NCBI GenBank assembly: GCA_033030425.1
Contig: JAUFSD010000021.1
Location: forward strand, 1,240,001 to 1,304,000
Direction: 5' to 3'
Source: Verpa conica
Lineage: Eukaryota; Ascomycota; Pezizomycetes; Pezizales; Morchellaceae
Length of the DNA stretch: 64,000 bases
Shown: in pieces, positions 44,976 to 55,726 of the stretch
Layout of the letters: each line of letters opens with the position of its first letter
Position numbering within the stretch: position 1 is the stretch's first letter
Position numbers and translations under genes: made by a program
Notes under the pieces: model-generated
What the model saw: the letters and a program-made list of their open reading frames with translations, nothing else
Databases searched by the model: none
Told to the model about the DNA's origin: nothing

Positions 44976-45048
44976 GAAAATTTATTCAGGGAGATTTTTG
45001 TACTTTGCTTTGTGAATTATGGCGGACTGGTTGCTGCCGCCCGCCGTA
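44976..45048. repeat. right terminal inverted repeat
   Basis: Ends ggttgctgcc gcccgccgta. Complement aligns with the left end, including the cataattcac and aaatctc segments. Confidence 0.88.
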
Positions 45049-45053
45049 CTCAT

Positions 45054-47720
45054 GAATCTACTTTGATTACAGGTAACCTATACCCTACCTATAAAGCTCT
45101 AAACAGGTAGTCACAATAATCACCGATCTTTTATAAACAGCTGCTCCCTCTTTCTCACCACCCAGCCCTCATTTTCATCCTAACTCCACATCCCCCTTGT
45201 AATTAATGGGTAGCTTATGAATACCAAGATCTCTCCCAGTACGTCTTCCTCTCCTCCCTCCTATATTCTGCAACCGACACAACACTAACCAACTACTAGT
45301 AGGATATCAATACCGGCTACTCTACGTCCCTCCCAGAGCTTCCTCCTCTCCCCTCTCCCATGCTTATAGTATGACATAATTTTGATAACTACCTGGTAAC
45401 AGCTGGTAGGCCGTGATGAGATCGATGATGGTACTTGTGTCGCCATAACGTATGTATCAAACTAATATTTACTCACCCAAACATCCAAGCACTGCGTTGC
45501 TCCCAGCATGACTGGGGCCATTGACACAATGCGTGTGTAGATGGGCTGTTGAGGGGCCCGTCGACTAGTCGTGACAAGACTAGACCGTGAAGGTCCCGAC
45601 GATATCTGGGGTAGTCGCCTGGCGGTGGCTGACTGGGTGCTATTTCCTGACGACACTGTAGGCCCCTGAGCACTTTAGGCGTGCGTCCGATGCCAGAATA
45701 AGGCCAGACACGTGGAGTTCCCGGCGTGTTGGGGCCCTGATAGACTTTGGGTGTCTGATGAAAGAAATGGCTTCCATTTCTTCAAGGGTGTTCCCCTCTT
45801 TTTTGATTGTCATCTGACTACCTGCAAGGTGACGATGAAACAGTAGGATATTTGGCTTGGCTCTTAAAACTATATTCATTCTCCTCTTATAAATCTATTA
45901 TATATCCCGTACACAGTGTCTGACAATGTTCGATCAATTAAGGGCGCATCTTACAACTAGATCATGATATATCACTCGGCTCGTTACCCAGTCATGGCTA
46001 TCAACGAAAGGTGAATATAAAGTCAAAGCGTGTGTTAAATCAGCGTAATTCAATGGAGGTAGAGGAAATCACGTGTAATCGTGGGTCTCCACTAACAATA
46101 ACAGTATTACAGGAGAACGGCCCTAGTATGCATATGCTTACAGGGTGAAGGAATCAAGTATTGTAAAAATCACTATTTATTCACATTACGTCTTTCATCT
46201 CACAATAGCATGTCACTAGTTACTTTTAACTCGGCTTAACTAGTAAAGGGGGGAAGGCGATAACTAAGGCAAAACCATCTACCAGCAAAGCACAAATTTA
46301 GCGGCCAAGCAACCTTCATAACTACCTCTCTCGTTTATATATGCGTTTATATGCGTTTTATTCTAGACTGTTAAAAAGATAGATCCCAGAATCCGAATAA
46401 GACGTATCCTATTGACATTGATGATCCTCAGTGTTATGATCACTACTGACTGTAATATCATCAGAGGACGAATTGTCATAGAAAGACTGAAAAAGAGATT
46501 TTATTGATAATGATCTAGAAACAAAGAGAAACGAAATATTTTCTGGGCTAAAGGTGATGCCAAGACACTGATTACTTAAGCGTTTATGAGACTTAGGTAC
46601 ACGTAGCTAGTACATACACTTAGACAGAGAAGGCTCACTCGGCATGGAACGATGACCGAACAATATGATATCATGTGCCCGGTTTAAGTTAGAGTTTCCT
46701 GTCAAACAGCTCCTATATATACTATGACACTCTGCCATATCAGTGAAAATACATTTCACATTTCTCTCGCTTTGCGAGCTGGTACTAGTCGTACTGGGAT
46801 GTGACAAGGTACAAGGACAGTTTAGGCCGGGTAACTAATAGAAACATCACCGCTGATTCGTTACTTAGCGGAACAGTCTAAGTAGACTTAGGAACGTTTA
46901 CTGTAGGCGCAGATAAATTCTTTTATATTGATTATGGTTCATTTATAACAGCACAAAGGTTTATAATAATGATCTCAAACAACTCACAGGTTATTCATGC
47001 ATTGAGCACATCCTGACGGATAAAGTGTTCTGACATGTAGCCACCCCTTCATACTGGAATAGTCCTATATTGTGAGAATTTTCTAGCTACCTAGTAGGCC
47101 TAGAGTCACTAGGGGATACTCCTGAGTAGAGCTCTATATGTGACGCTCCAGTTATTTCCGTTATAACCCTGTATTATGAAAGATCCGATATTTCCAATTA
47201 GGCTTGCTCCCTGAAGACAACGGTTTAGAGTATTCTAATGGATTGCTAAAAACTAGCTGCTTCAAGGAAGAGGCTGAGTTGTCGAGTGCTCTTCCTAGGG
47301 GCTCTAGAATCATCCTATCATACCCCGCTAGAGGTCCATCTTCAAGGACACTGCTACAAGGTATTTAAAGGGATAAACAACATGATAGCTACGATATATA
47401 CCAAGGGACCTTAGACTGACGAACAGAGGACATCTACCAAAGTTACTATGAAAGTCACTATACCTAAAAAACTATGAAACACCTGTAGAGTAAAATCTAA
47501 ATGTAATGGTCTTTTGTCTCTCTTGAAACGCTGCTTATTCCTGTAAGCACCCTATTTTCTAGATATTGTAAAGAAATGATCTAGCCATAAGTAGGGGACG
47601 AGGTATGGTACGAGAGCTTACAATTTGAAGGTCCTGGAAATAATTTTAGAGCAAGATGAGAGGTAGTTGCGGAATAAAGACGAGTATCTCCCCATGACTT
47701 CAGATACCAGGTCATCCCAT
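45054..47720. other. no secure gene
   Basis: Flank of the DNA transposon. A minus-strand stretch at 45462-45879 shows Ser/Thr/Pro-rich frames of 64-79 codons that shift against each other; nothing is recognisable. The rest is AT-rich. Confidence 0.5.
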
Positions 47721-47724
47721 CTGC

Positions 47725-48600
47725 TTATATCGATTTAGTCCCAAAAGCACGTTTACCAAACTTTGTATACCCCGTGGAATCTGCTGCTGAGGTCGCTGAA
47801 TGAATGGTTCCACTATGAACCCCTGGAATACCGGCTGTGTAGATGACCCAGATCGCAGCTGCGGTATATAGCTCAGAGTCCTCCCATATGTTGATATGAA
47901 TCGTGAAGCCGGTAGTTGTAATCGCAGTGGGGAATGCCTCCACACGCCAGTTGCGGTCTCGGCGCATATCCAACCGACTCAGCCAGACAACAACCTTAGG
48001 GGGCTTTGTATATGGGCGGGGGAAGTAGATTTTTCGGGTATTCTGTGTCCGGGGATTACGCCAAGAGTGGTCTTCTTCGGTATTGTATGTCCCAGACTGA
48101 AATTCTGGGTGATTTAGTTCCAACCAGGCACAACGACCATGATATAGCTGGGTTCCGGACCAGGTATAGACATTAATGTTGAAGTATGTTTTTTTGATGG
48201 AGGTGCTAGAGCACTGGGCGCGGACATTATGGCTGTTACCGACATTAACCAGAATCAGTGCAACTGGTATGTCGGGTCGATGGGTATACGGCTCGGCGAA
48301 GGTGATTCTTTTCGAGATCCACCCATTTCATGGGGATTTGCTAATTGGGTGAACTTCTCCTGTGTCGAATGTTCCGATCAGCGGATATCCTAGCTGCTCC
48401 GTGTCGGCTCTAGAAGTAGTGGTAGAGCCCCCAAAACTGAACTATAAACAAGGTGGTGTTAATTTCAATATCTTCATTTGACCAAGAGCGAATGCTAAAG
48501 TTATGGTTTCAGCTACTAACCGCGCCCCGGAGTCCCTGCGCTAGCAAAGGTGCGGCTGTATTTAACACCAGTAATGAAAACGAAAGCGTGAAGAACTAAA
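47725..48600 (-). pseudogene. H-type lectin protein, at least two lectin domains, internal stop
   Basis: Carbohydrate-binding protein of the H-type lectin family. The downstream domain reads IYFPRPYTKPPKVVVWLS, then WRVEAF, TTTGFTIHINIW and AAIWVIY. An upstream domain in the same frame reads RITFAEPYTH, VALILVNVG, YFNINVYTWSGTQLYHG. Before it GYPLIGTFDTGEVHP resembles the start of such a domain, in frame but followed by a TGA at 48328-48330. Upstream of about 48450 an intron (acceptor TATAG) and another exon with a TGVKYSRTFAS piece are likely, but the frames do not join cleanly. A single CGA-to-TGA change could explain the stop. Function, if any remains, would be glycan recognition; localisation is unknown. 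Confidence 0.72.
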
Positions 48601-48604
48601 AAAA

Positions 48605-50925
48605 ACCTTCAAAATACCTAAAAATAAATGTAGCAACAAGAGCTATAAGGGCAACATAGCGAGCATGAAACAGAAATTTTGGCATTCTGTAGGCGACGGC
48701 GTAGATGTATCTAGGGGGGGATAAAGTAACTCGACAGACTCGCTGCCTTTCTAAGGCGGGGGTAACTTATGGCAACCAGCGTGAACAAGGTTAATTTTGA
48801 AATGTGATATCAGCTGTGCCACAACGGATTATGGTTAGAAGAAGTATCTGTGTGGGTCTCTCAATAATCTCAGGCGCAGGTAATATTATTCCATTACCCC
48901 CGGTTAGACTGATGTCTCTGTGCCCGTCCAAACTTTTCGGAGCCTTTCAAGTACAAGTTCGTAAACTAGCAACTTCTAAAAGTTCAACAGAATATGTGGT
49001 CTTTCTTTCTGTGGATGAAGTCAATTGGATGCTACAATATAGACTTGGTAGATCGGTTGGATTTTGTACTTACGGCATAGGGGGACAGTATTTTAAAAGG
49101 AGGTAAAATAGATTAAGATGTTGAGGAATCGAATTCTAGGGAATATCGTTAGATTCTGTCCGCTAGTACCATGTTTACCTTTCTTGCTAGTTGATAGACT
49201 CGAATATACCTAGGCAGCTTAGTACCTTCATCCCTATGTCCATATTTATAAGCTTTTGTAGAGTCCGTGCTTATCTAACCAGATTCGTACTATCTTTGAC
49301 GGCTTTTGATACGAACTTTAAACTTCAAAAACGGGTGTCCTAGTCTGAAACCCTAACCCTACCGTGAATGAACGATTAGAATTTCTTCAGCCTACTCCCG
49401 CAGATTACCCCTTAGTACGATGAAGATCTTCTTTTGTAAGGGCCAGAATTCTATAGCCGCCCTCCGGTTTTTGGCGTTTTTCCTGTCGCTACAATTGAGC
49501 CACCGCCACTTGAGGCGTAAATTTTCCACCGGAATATAGCGTTAGCTTCCTTTTTCTTCTGAATTTAACTATGGCTCCTATGGAATGACAGAATCATTCA
49601 CACACTTCCGATTGTATGGTACTTAAGCCTAAGGTCAATGCTTCGAGGGCTTTTTGGGGGGTACTATTTGGAACGGATCAGGAGGGACAGTCTGCTCTGC
49701 GATGAGAAATATCGACTTGTAAGGATAAGTGTGTGTGTGATGGACCTACAATAAGCCTAATATAGCAAGTAGTAGTAGTCTCCGGTAGAATTACTATACT
49801 GCGAAAATAATGATTAGCGAGCAAGGTTCTTTGGCTAGTGCCCATTACCACAATGTTCGTTGAGGATGTCAAAATGCCAATCAAGTTTTCGGAGTTTTAC
49901 CATTAGCTGTCTTCTCTTGTGAAAAGCTACATAAGATATCTATAGAATTTACCCGCACTACAATTCTGTTGGCTACGAGTCTGCCGATATTTATGCCATG
50001 TCTCATGATTCTCGTCTGCGTTACGTAAACACTACGAAGTGTAAAACGACATACATTAATACACTTAATGCACCTTACCTAGCTCGACCGCTATTTCATA
50101 GTAAGGCTTACTAGTACCTTCCAATAGTCTCTATTTAAAAGTTACAAAACCCTCCTAAGCTAGAGAAATAGCTGAGACAGGGGCATTTTGCAAGTGACCA
50201 TCAAATGCTAGAGCACATTGTATTGTACTTAGCTTGGAATGCATTGATAAATACAGATGAGTATTGGTTTAAGGTACTATCTTGATATACCAGTGGGAGC
50301 ACCTACGGCTTTGACATACATGTAGTTATGAGACGTTACCATACTAGCTGCAGAGTGTGTCGAGATACTTGCAGATACGAGCGAGATGGTGCGGAACGTG
50401 CAGATCGGCCTAAAGACTAATTTAAGATTATTTTGCTTTTATGTGTGCAACGAGTTATGGTTTTCAGAATAGTGACAGAAAAGGATTGGACGCTGAGGTA
50501 CTACTCGGGCCCAGCCTTCTTGTGATTGGTTGGTAACAGCGCTGTCTTTGAGACATTATCCTTGGCGCCACGTGATAGGAGACGCCTCAAACTCCTGATT
50601 ATTCCTATCACTGTTTAATTCGGGCGTATTGGGGGGGGCTCTAACATTTGTACACTTTACAGCTCTAGCTACATGCGACTGCCCTTTGTACTGCATAGAG
50701 GCGCTAGGGGCATAAAACGCATATGCGAGAGTTACCATTTGAACTTCCAAATACTATTATTATCCCGGTCGTTCTGTCGAATTAAATTTTCCAACTGGGA
50801 TGATAAAATGTAGCAAGTATTAGTCTCGCCTAGCCCCGTAATTGCCCTATAGAAATACAGGCTAATTTTGGTACAACGTGAACACTTGATTTGTTATATA
50901 GGGGGTGCTCTCTTGAATACAACTT
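48605..50925. other. no secure gene
   Basis: One 100-codon plus-strand frame at 48804-49106 lacks family features. A telomere-like aaccctaaccct occurs at 49349-49360. Confidence 0.5.
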
Positions 50926-51047
50926 AACCGATGTTCTCTATTCTATCAGCTCACATCAAACTGGTTACAGCTTGCATAACATCAGCCGATCTGTTTCCGT
51001 CCTACTTAGCCTCCTACTCAAAAGTACTCCCCTACGTTAACACTAAC

Positions 51048-51416
51048 ATGTATTTCGTCATCAACCTCTTATTCATTGCTGCCCTAGCGTTGATCTTTGC
51101 GGTCAGCTATATTTCTACAGTGCCGCACCCTCAAGAAAGGCCTATCGTTGAAAGTCCCGATGACACGCAGCCCGAAGTAATAGATGGGTCAGCACACCTT
51201 GAAAAGCGCAGCTGTATCTTTAGTGGCTATAAATGCCCTAAGGGCAGCAGATCCAGCCAATACTGTGGATGGTGTGGAATAATCACCGACTTTGGTTCCG
51301 ATAAAAACGTTACCACTGGCTATAATGTGGTTCATGAGTCCACCCCTAGTGGCCGGTGTTGTGACTATAGGGAGCGTATGAGCTGTGTTAATTCCGAAGG
51401 TCCCTGTGGTCCGTGA
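51048..51416 (+). CDS. small secreted cysteine-rich protein, paralogue 1
   Basis: The frame is open from an ATG at 50931, but the methionine at 51048 is preferred because it starts a hydrophobic signal-type segment (MYFVINLLFIAALALIFAV) and gives 122 residues, the size of the two neighbours. A propeptide ends in LEKR (Kex2-like site), and the mature part has eight cysteines: SC, KC, a YCGWC pair, CC, SC and PCG. The C-terminal SGRCCDYRERMSCVN...GPCGP parallels paralogue 3 (GGACCDFRQLQTCVT...TPCGP). It keeps only part of the 12-cysteine pattern of the others, so it is the diverged member. Probably extracellular; an effector-like role is inference. The long N-terminal alternative would hide the signal peptide. 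Confidence 0.75.
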   Translation: MYFVINLLFIAALALIFAVSYISTVPHPQERPIVESPDDTQPEVIDGSAHLEKRSCIFSGYKCPKGSRSSQYCGWCGIITDFGSDKNVTTGYNVVHESTPSGRCCDYRERMSCVNSEGPCGP

Positions 51417-52614
51417 CCGGGGTATCCCCTCGTTTTTTTTGGAGAGGGGGGTCGAGTCTGGTACTAGGAGTGAATTGGAATTGCCCTTGCTTCATTCTAC
51501 CTTTTCTTTACATTTCGTCTGGGGAAGGCCAGCTGCCGGGGGAATATAGATGGCATGCAATTTTGACGTAAACTAGTTAGACGTATATATATATGCCCGT
51601 GTAGTATTTTGTCTCAATAAGTATGAATTCTTTCACGGGATCCGGAGATAGCACATAGGAGCGAACCAGAATTAGTATGTTCTATTTTAACATTATGTTG
51701 TGTTAGTGGTGATGGGGTTGATACATCTTACACTCTGCATGGCGGGTCCCCTTTTTAAATTGGTACGGCAACCTGGAAGAAGTTGATCAACAAGTCGGAC
51801 ACCGGCACTAATAAAATAAAGCAACTTTAAGCTATAGGATGATATGTCTGCCATCCTTGCAGATACGAGGTGATCGGTAATGGAACCCTAACCCTGGTAT
51901 AAATCTGCCGTAGAACGTCGGCATGTACGATTTGTGACCTACTATCTTCAAACATTTTCTTTACCTTATCAATAACAACGAAGTCGGCCACAGGCATCAA
52001 GCGACAGCGTATACAAGGTAGATACCCAAGTTTGGGACCAATACCAGTAGAGCTAACTGTGACGTAACCTCCGGGTGTTGATGAGTACCTAAATTGGGGG
52101 CCTGCAAGCTATGCTGGCAAGACTTAGTACATAGTAGACGGTGCACAGGAATCATACGATGGCTTAATGTAGTGATTATTGTTGGGCCGTTCACCAAGGA
52201 AGCCACATTCCACCGGAGAACCAACATTGCAGTACCCCGGAACACCACATCGATTGGCGGGTAAATAAACTTATTGTAGGAAACACGATCAACTCCATGA
52301 TTTACGTATGAATTTATGAGGAAAATCTATACGCAGGTAGAGATATGACGTTACTCTGGTTTCGTATCGCTCTTCTATTCTCGAGAATGAGCGACCTGAT
52401 AGAAATAACACTTCGACTACATCCATAGCCTCACAGTTCAGAGGAATGATAAATGCTCACATACACTAAGCACTATTGTCAACCCAGGACCCAAGAAGTC
52501 TAAGATTTCTCTCAACCAGCCATATACCGTAAGTCAACCACCTATTACCACCTATACTTCTAACGCGTACTAATCTTCTCCCACCTAGATAAACCCCCCC
52601 TCATTCTAATCGAG
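51417..52614. promoter_or_regulatory. upstream region of paralogue 2 with telomere-like motif
   Basis: aaccctaaccct at 51884-51895 is followed by ggtataaatctgccgt. The same pair recurs at 53267 before paralogue 3. The region is homologous to 53267-54047. No separate gene seen. Confidence 0.5.
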
Positions 52615-52977
52615 ATGGGCGTCTCTAGATATGGCTTCTCAGCCATCGTCTTAGCTTTTCTTCTAGCCAGCTGTACCTCTGCAGCCCCTCAGCCAGAAGG
52701 TGTCTCTCGCCGCGATGACGCACTGTCCCTACTCCAAAAGCGGCAATGTGACCTTAACGGTTGCCTATGTCTACCAAATACAGTTACCGGCTTGTACTGC
52801 GGGTCATGTACCAGATTGGCCTACCCTATTGTATCCAATTGCGGTACAGACACCAATGGTCAACCAATGTCACGTGAGACGTGCAATACTTATGTCTTCC
52901 AATGCTTTACCGGGGGCGCATGCTGCAGATACGCACAACTTAGCTCCTGTGCTACAGAGGTGACCCCGTGTGGCTAG
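52615..52977 (+). CDS. small secreted cysteine-rich protein, paralogue 2
   Basis: 120 residues. A signal peptide (FSAIVLAFLLASCTSA) is followed by a short propeptide with SRRDD and a Kex2-like QKR just before the first cysteine. The mature domain of about 75 residues holds 12 cysteines: QC, GCLC, YCGSC, NC, TC, QC, ACC, SC, PC. An even number and close pairs suggest six disulfides. No intron interrupts it. It is 46-60 percent alike by eye to paralogue 3 and part of the same duplicated segment. No domain name is known to me; size, secretion signal and cysteine content fit effector-like or antimicrobial proteins, but this is inference. Confidence 0.85.
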   Translation: MGVSRYGFSAIVLAFLLASCTSAAPQPEGVSRRDDALSLLQKRQCDLNGCLCLPNTVTGLYCGSCTRLAYPIVSNCGTDTNGQPMSRETCNTYVFQCFTGGACCRYAQLSSCATEVTPCG

Positions 52978-54047
52978 GATTTGGGGTTATATACTGGCTT
53001 TTCTTGCTCTTGCCGCTGCTTCAGACGATCTACCTGATGCTTCTTTTCTCTAGGTTATTGGGCCTCCACTTTTCCGCCGGAAATTGTTATGCAAAATGTT
53101 TGATCAGAGTGTACTCTTCATATAATATATTTTACTTTTTGACTTATTACTACCTTACTCAATTCTTAACGTATAATCTACAACTTGCATACCCCAGAGT
53201 TATAAGATCATATTTCTACCATCCCTGTAAATCTAGGAGACCTGTTACTATCGGGTTCAGCGAACAAACCCTAACCCTAATATAAATCCGCGGTGAGGTG
53301 GTTCGTCTATTCAGCTCTCTAATTTTTTACCCAGCTACTCAAGCATCACCCTAAGTTACTTGTGGCATTGCCATTCACTATAAATAACAAGTGGTGAAAT
53401 AATTAGGAAGGCAGGTCTCTTAGTGCTTGGGATCAAAACTGAGGATGGTTCTATGACGCAACACCCGGATGGTGACTGACTAGACCGAGGGCCTGAAACT
53501 TAAGCTGCCACGTCGTATCATATGCGGGGTAGTGTAGAGGCGGCATATGAGAGGTAATGGTGATTAGCAGGGAGGTCACCACCAAGTAAGCTGTATTGCA
53601 TCGAGAGACACACAGCATAGTAGCGCCTCCGAAGCACAACATTGATGGGCGGGTAAGCCAATGACGTTATGGCAAAGAATTCTACCCGGTCGATAGTTTG
53701 ACATTGGAGATGTGAGACAAATCCTGTATATAGAGAGAAATATGATATCACTCTGGGTTAGCACGGAATTTCCATGCTTGAAGATACTGAGACTGATAGA
53801 TTAAGTGCATTAATTTAAATTCATGGCTATTGGTTTACGTGCCAACCACTAAAGACACCCCCATGGCACAGAAGTGGTATAAATACTCATATATAATACC
53901 CATCTATCTCAATCCCCCAAGTCCTACGAAATATAAAATTCATTCTTACTGGTCATACACAGTATGTCAACCCCCTATCGTCACTATCTTTACAACAGTT
54001 ACTAATTCCTTTCAACTAGATACATCCCCCCTCGTAATATCATAGCA

Positions 54048-54428
54048 ATGCGTCTCTCTAGCTATCGCCTATCTACTGCCATCCTAGCATTTTCCCTTGC
54101 CATCTGCATCTCAGCAGTCCCGCAGCCACAGGGTATCTCTCGTCGCGATGACGCACTCCTCCTATCTAGACAACCGCAACCCTGTGTCTATAATGGCTGC
54201 ACATGCCTACCGAATACAGTTGAGGGCTTATACTGCGGGTCATGCACCAGATTGGGATACTCTATTGTGTCTAATTGCGGTACCGATAGCAATGGTGAAG
54301 TGATGTCACGTGCTACATGCAATAACCATGTTTTCCAATGCTATACTGGGGGCGCGTGCTGTGACTTTAGGCAACTTCAGACCTGCGTCACAGGAGGGAC
54401 TCCATGTGGTCCAGCGCTGGAGAGGTAA
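54048..54428 (+). CDS. small secreted cysteine-rich protein, paralogue 3
   Basis: 126 residues. Signal peptide (STAILAFSLAICISA), propeptide with SRRDD at the same place as paralogue 2, then a 12-cysteine domain (PC, GCTC, YCGSC, NC, TC, QC, ACC, TC, PC). LPNTVEGLYCGSCTRLGY and VSNCGTD are nearly shared with paralogue 2. The Kex2-like KR before the first cysteine is replaced here by RQPQP, so processing may stop at SRR. The tail is longer by GPALER. Extracellular location is likely; role unknown. Confidence 0.85.
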   Translation: MRLSSYRLSTAILAFSLAICISAVPQPQGISRRDDALLLSRQPQPCVYNGCTCLPNTVEGLYCGSCTRLGYSIVSNCGTDSNGEVMSRATCNNHVFQCYTGGACCDFRQLQTCVTGGTPCGPALER

Positions 54429-54429
54429 A

Positions 54430-55726
54430 CATAGGTTAGCTTAGGGTTCGGAGGTTGAATACTTGACTTTCTAGTCCTTCTAGCCCTTCAACAAATTGAC
54501 ATCATGCTTTTTCTCTGGGCTATTGGGTTTCTTCCTTTTCTTTAGCAGCTGAGCTTTGAAATGTAATAAATAACGAGAGAATATTACTCATATAATTTTT
54601 TCTACCACTCATCTTACCTATTACTTCGCTTTATTCCTAACGCATGATCTCTATGTTACCTACCGAACTAGTGATACAGTCCCTGTTCTCCGGTTGGCCT
54701 TACCAACTAACGCTAATTACCTTTTAATGACCTCGCAATTCCCTCCATTTACTGTATTGTATGGGGCATATCCGGTCAAAACCGGATCGTCTGTTTGGAT
54801 TGCCAGTTACTTAAAAGCTGTTGTAGAGTACCTGCCTTTAGCTGTGTTTTCCGTTGTTATCCTAATCTAAAATCCTTATAGCCTGATCACCGCGATTTTT
54901 AAGTAAGTATCTTTCTCGGTCACTTAATTATGTTTTCAGCAGCTTCCACGGGACATTCATAGTAGGTCGTCGCAAGGTAATTTGCCAAGTCTTTCGAACA
55001 GAGAATGACATGAGGCGCTAGTGTGGCGCCTGAAATGCTTCGTCATACAGAGATGTAAGCCTTTATAGACAAGTGATTTTATTATAGGGGTGATTGCTAA
55101 ATCGTAGTGCATGGTGTGTGGTATTACAGAAATACAAGCTAGAGGAGCACATGGCAGTACGGAACAGATTATCTTCTAACTAACACAGTTATTGAGCCTA
55201 TTTATTTTTCTCTCCCGCTAAAAATAAATTAGTTATTCTTTATTAGGATCAAGCATACTTACTTAGGATATCTTTACTAAAACTTATCAGAATCCACAGA
55301 ACCTTGCAGGGTGAACTAGAAATCACCGGAACCTGCAATCCTCAATAGTCGTGGCTAGATACTCTGAAGCATGTGGAATAGATATCTAGAGTTCCTATAT
55401 TGAAAAACCATATAACCATATCCTAAAACCCCTCCCATATGTCAAATCTTATGGATTTATTAGAAAAAGGACCGTCAAGCAAATATAAGTCCATTATTCC
55501 GAATTATACCAGGTTACTTTCTAAGCTCTTGTTATATACATTGAACTTCATTCCCATTAATTACATTCCGCTCTTCCCTAAATCACAAACAGCTTTGCTT
55601 GTCTCCCCGAAACATTCCTCAAATCATATCTATTCTCTTAGTTATTTCATGGCCTGATTAGTTAGAATCATGGAATCAGATAAATTAACCAAGATCGGTT
55701 CGCCTAATAACCGTTAAAGTAGACAT
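54430..55726. other. 3' region of the duplicated unit, then no gene
   Basis: From about 54700 AT-rich sequence. A 72-codon frame at 55439 has no recognisable features. Confidence 0.5.

Larger units (their letters stand above)
32390..45048. mobile_element. integrase-type DNA transposon, heavily nested, TSD CTCAT
   Basis: Inverted ends tacggcgg...(32390) and ...ccgccgta (45048) are bounded by the 5-bp duplication ctcat at 32385-32389 and 45049-45053. The terminal inverted repeats run about 73-75 bp with roughly eight mismatches. Inside are an integrase-type transposase (minus), a divergently transcribed zinc-ribbon protein (plus), a small zinc-finger protein (minus) and an array of 50-bp units. 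Five independent insertions bring the span to 12.66 kb; without them about 4.6 kb remain. A 5-bp duplication and an rve-like DDE enzyme fit an integrase-style mechanism. I cannot assign it to a named superfamily. Confidence 0.88.
51884..54690. repeat. tandem duplication of the secreted-protein unit
   Basis: Two diverged units of about 1.4 kb, 51884-53266 and 53267-54690. Shared landmarks, in order: aaccctaaccct plus tataaatc, a tgacgyaac block, attggcgggtaa/atgggcgggtaa, a tagagatatgacg/agagaaatatgat block, the gene, and a ttattgggcc/ctattgggtt 3' part. Start codons are 1433 bp apart. Confidence 0.75.

Noticed and set aside
45462..45879. Possible Ser/Thr-rich protein on the minus strand
   Set aside because: Three short frames shift against each other, with no splice signals that join them and no known domain.
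48804..49106. 100-codon plus-strand frame
   Set aside because: No signal peptide, domain, paralogue or flanking gene signals; chance length in AT-rich DNA is possible.
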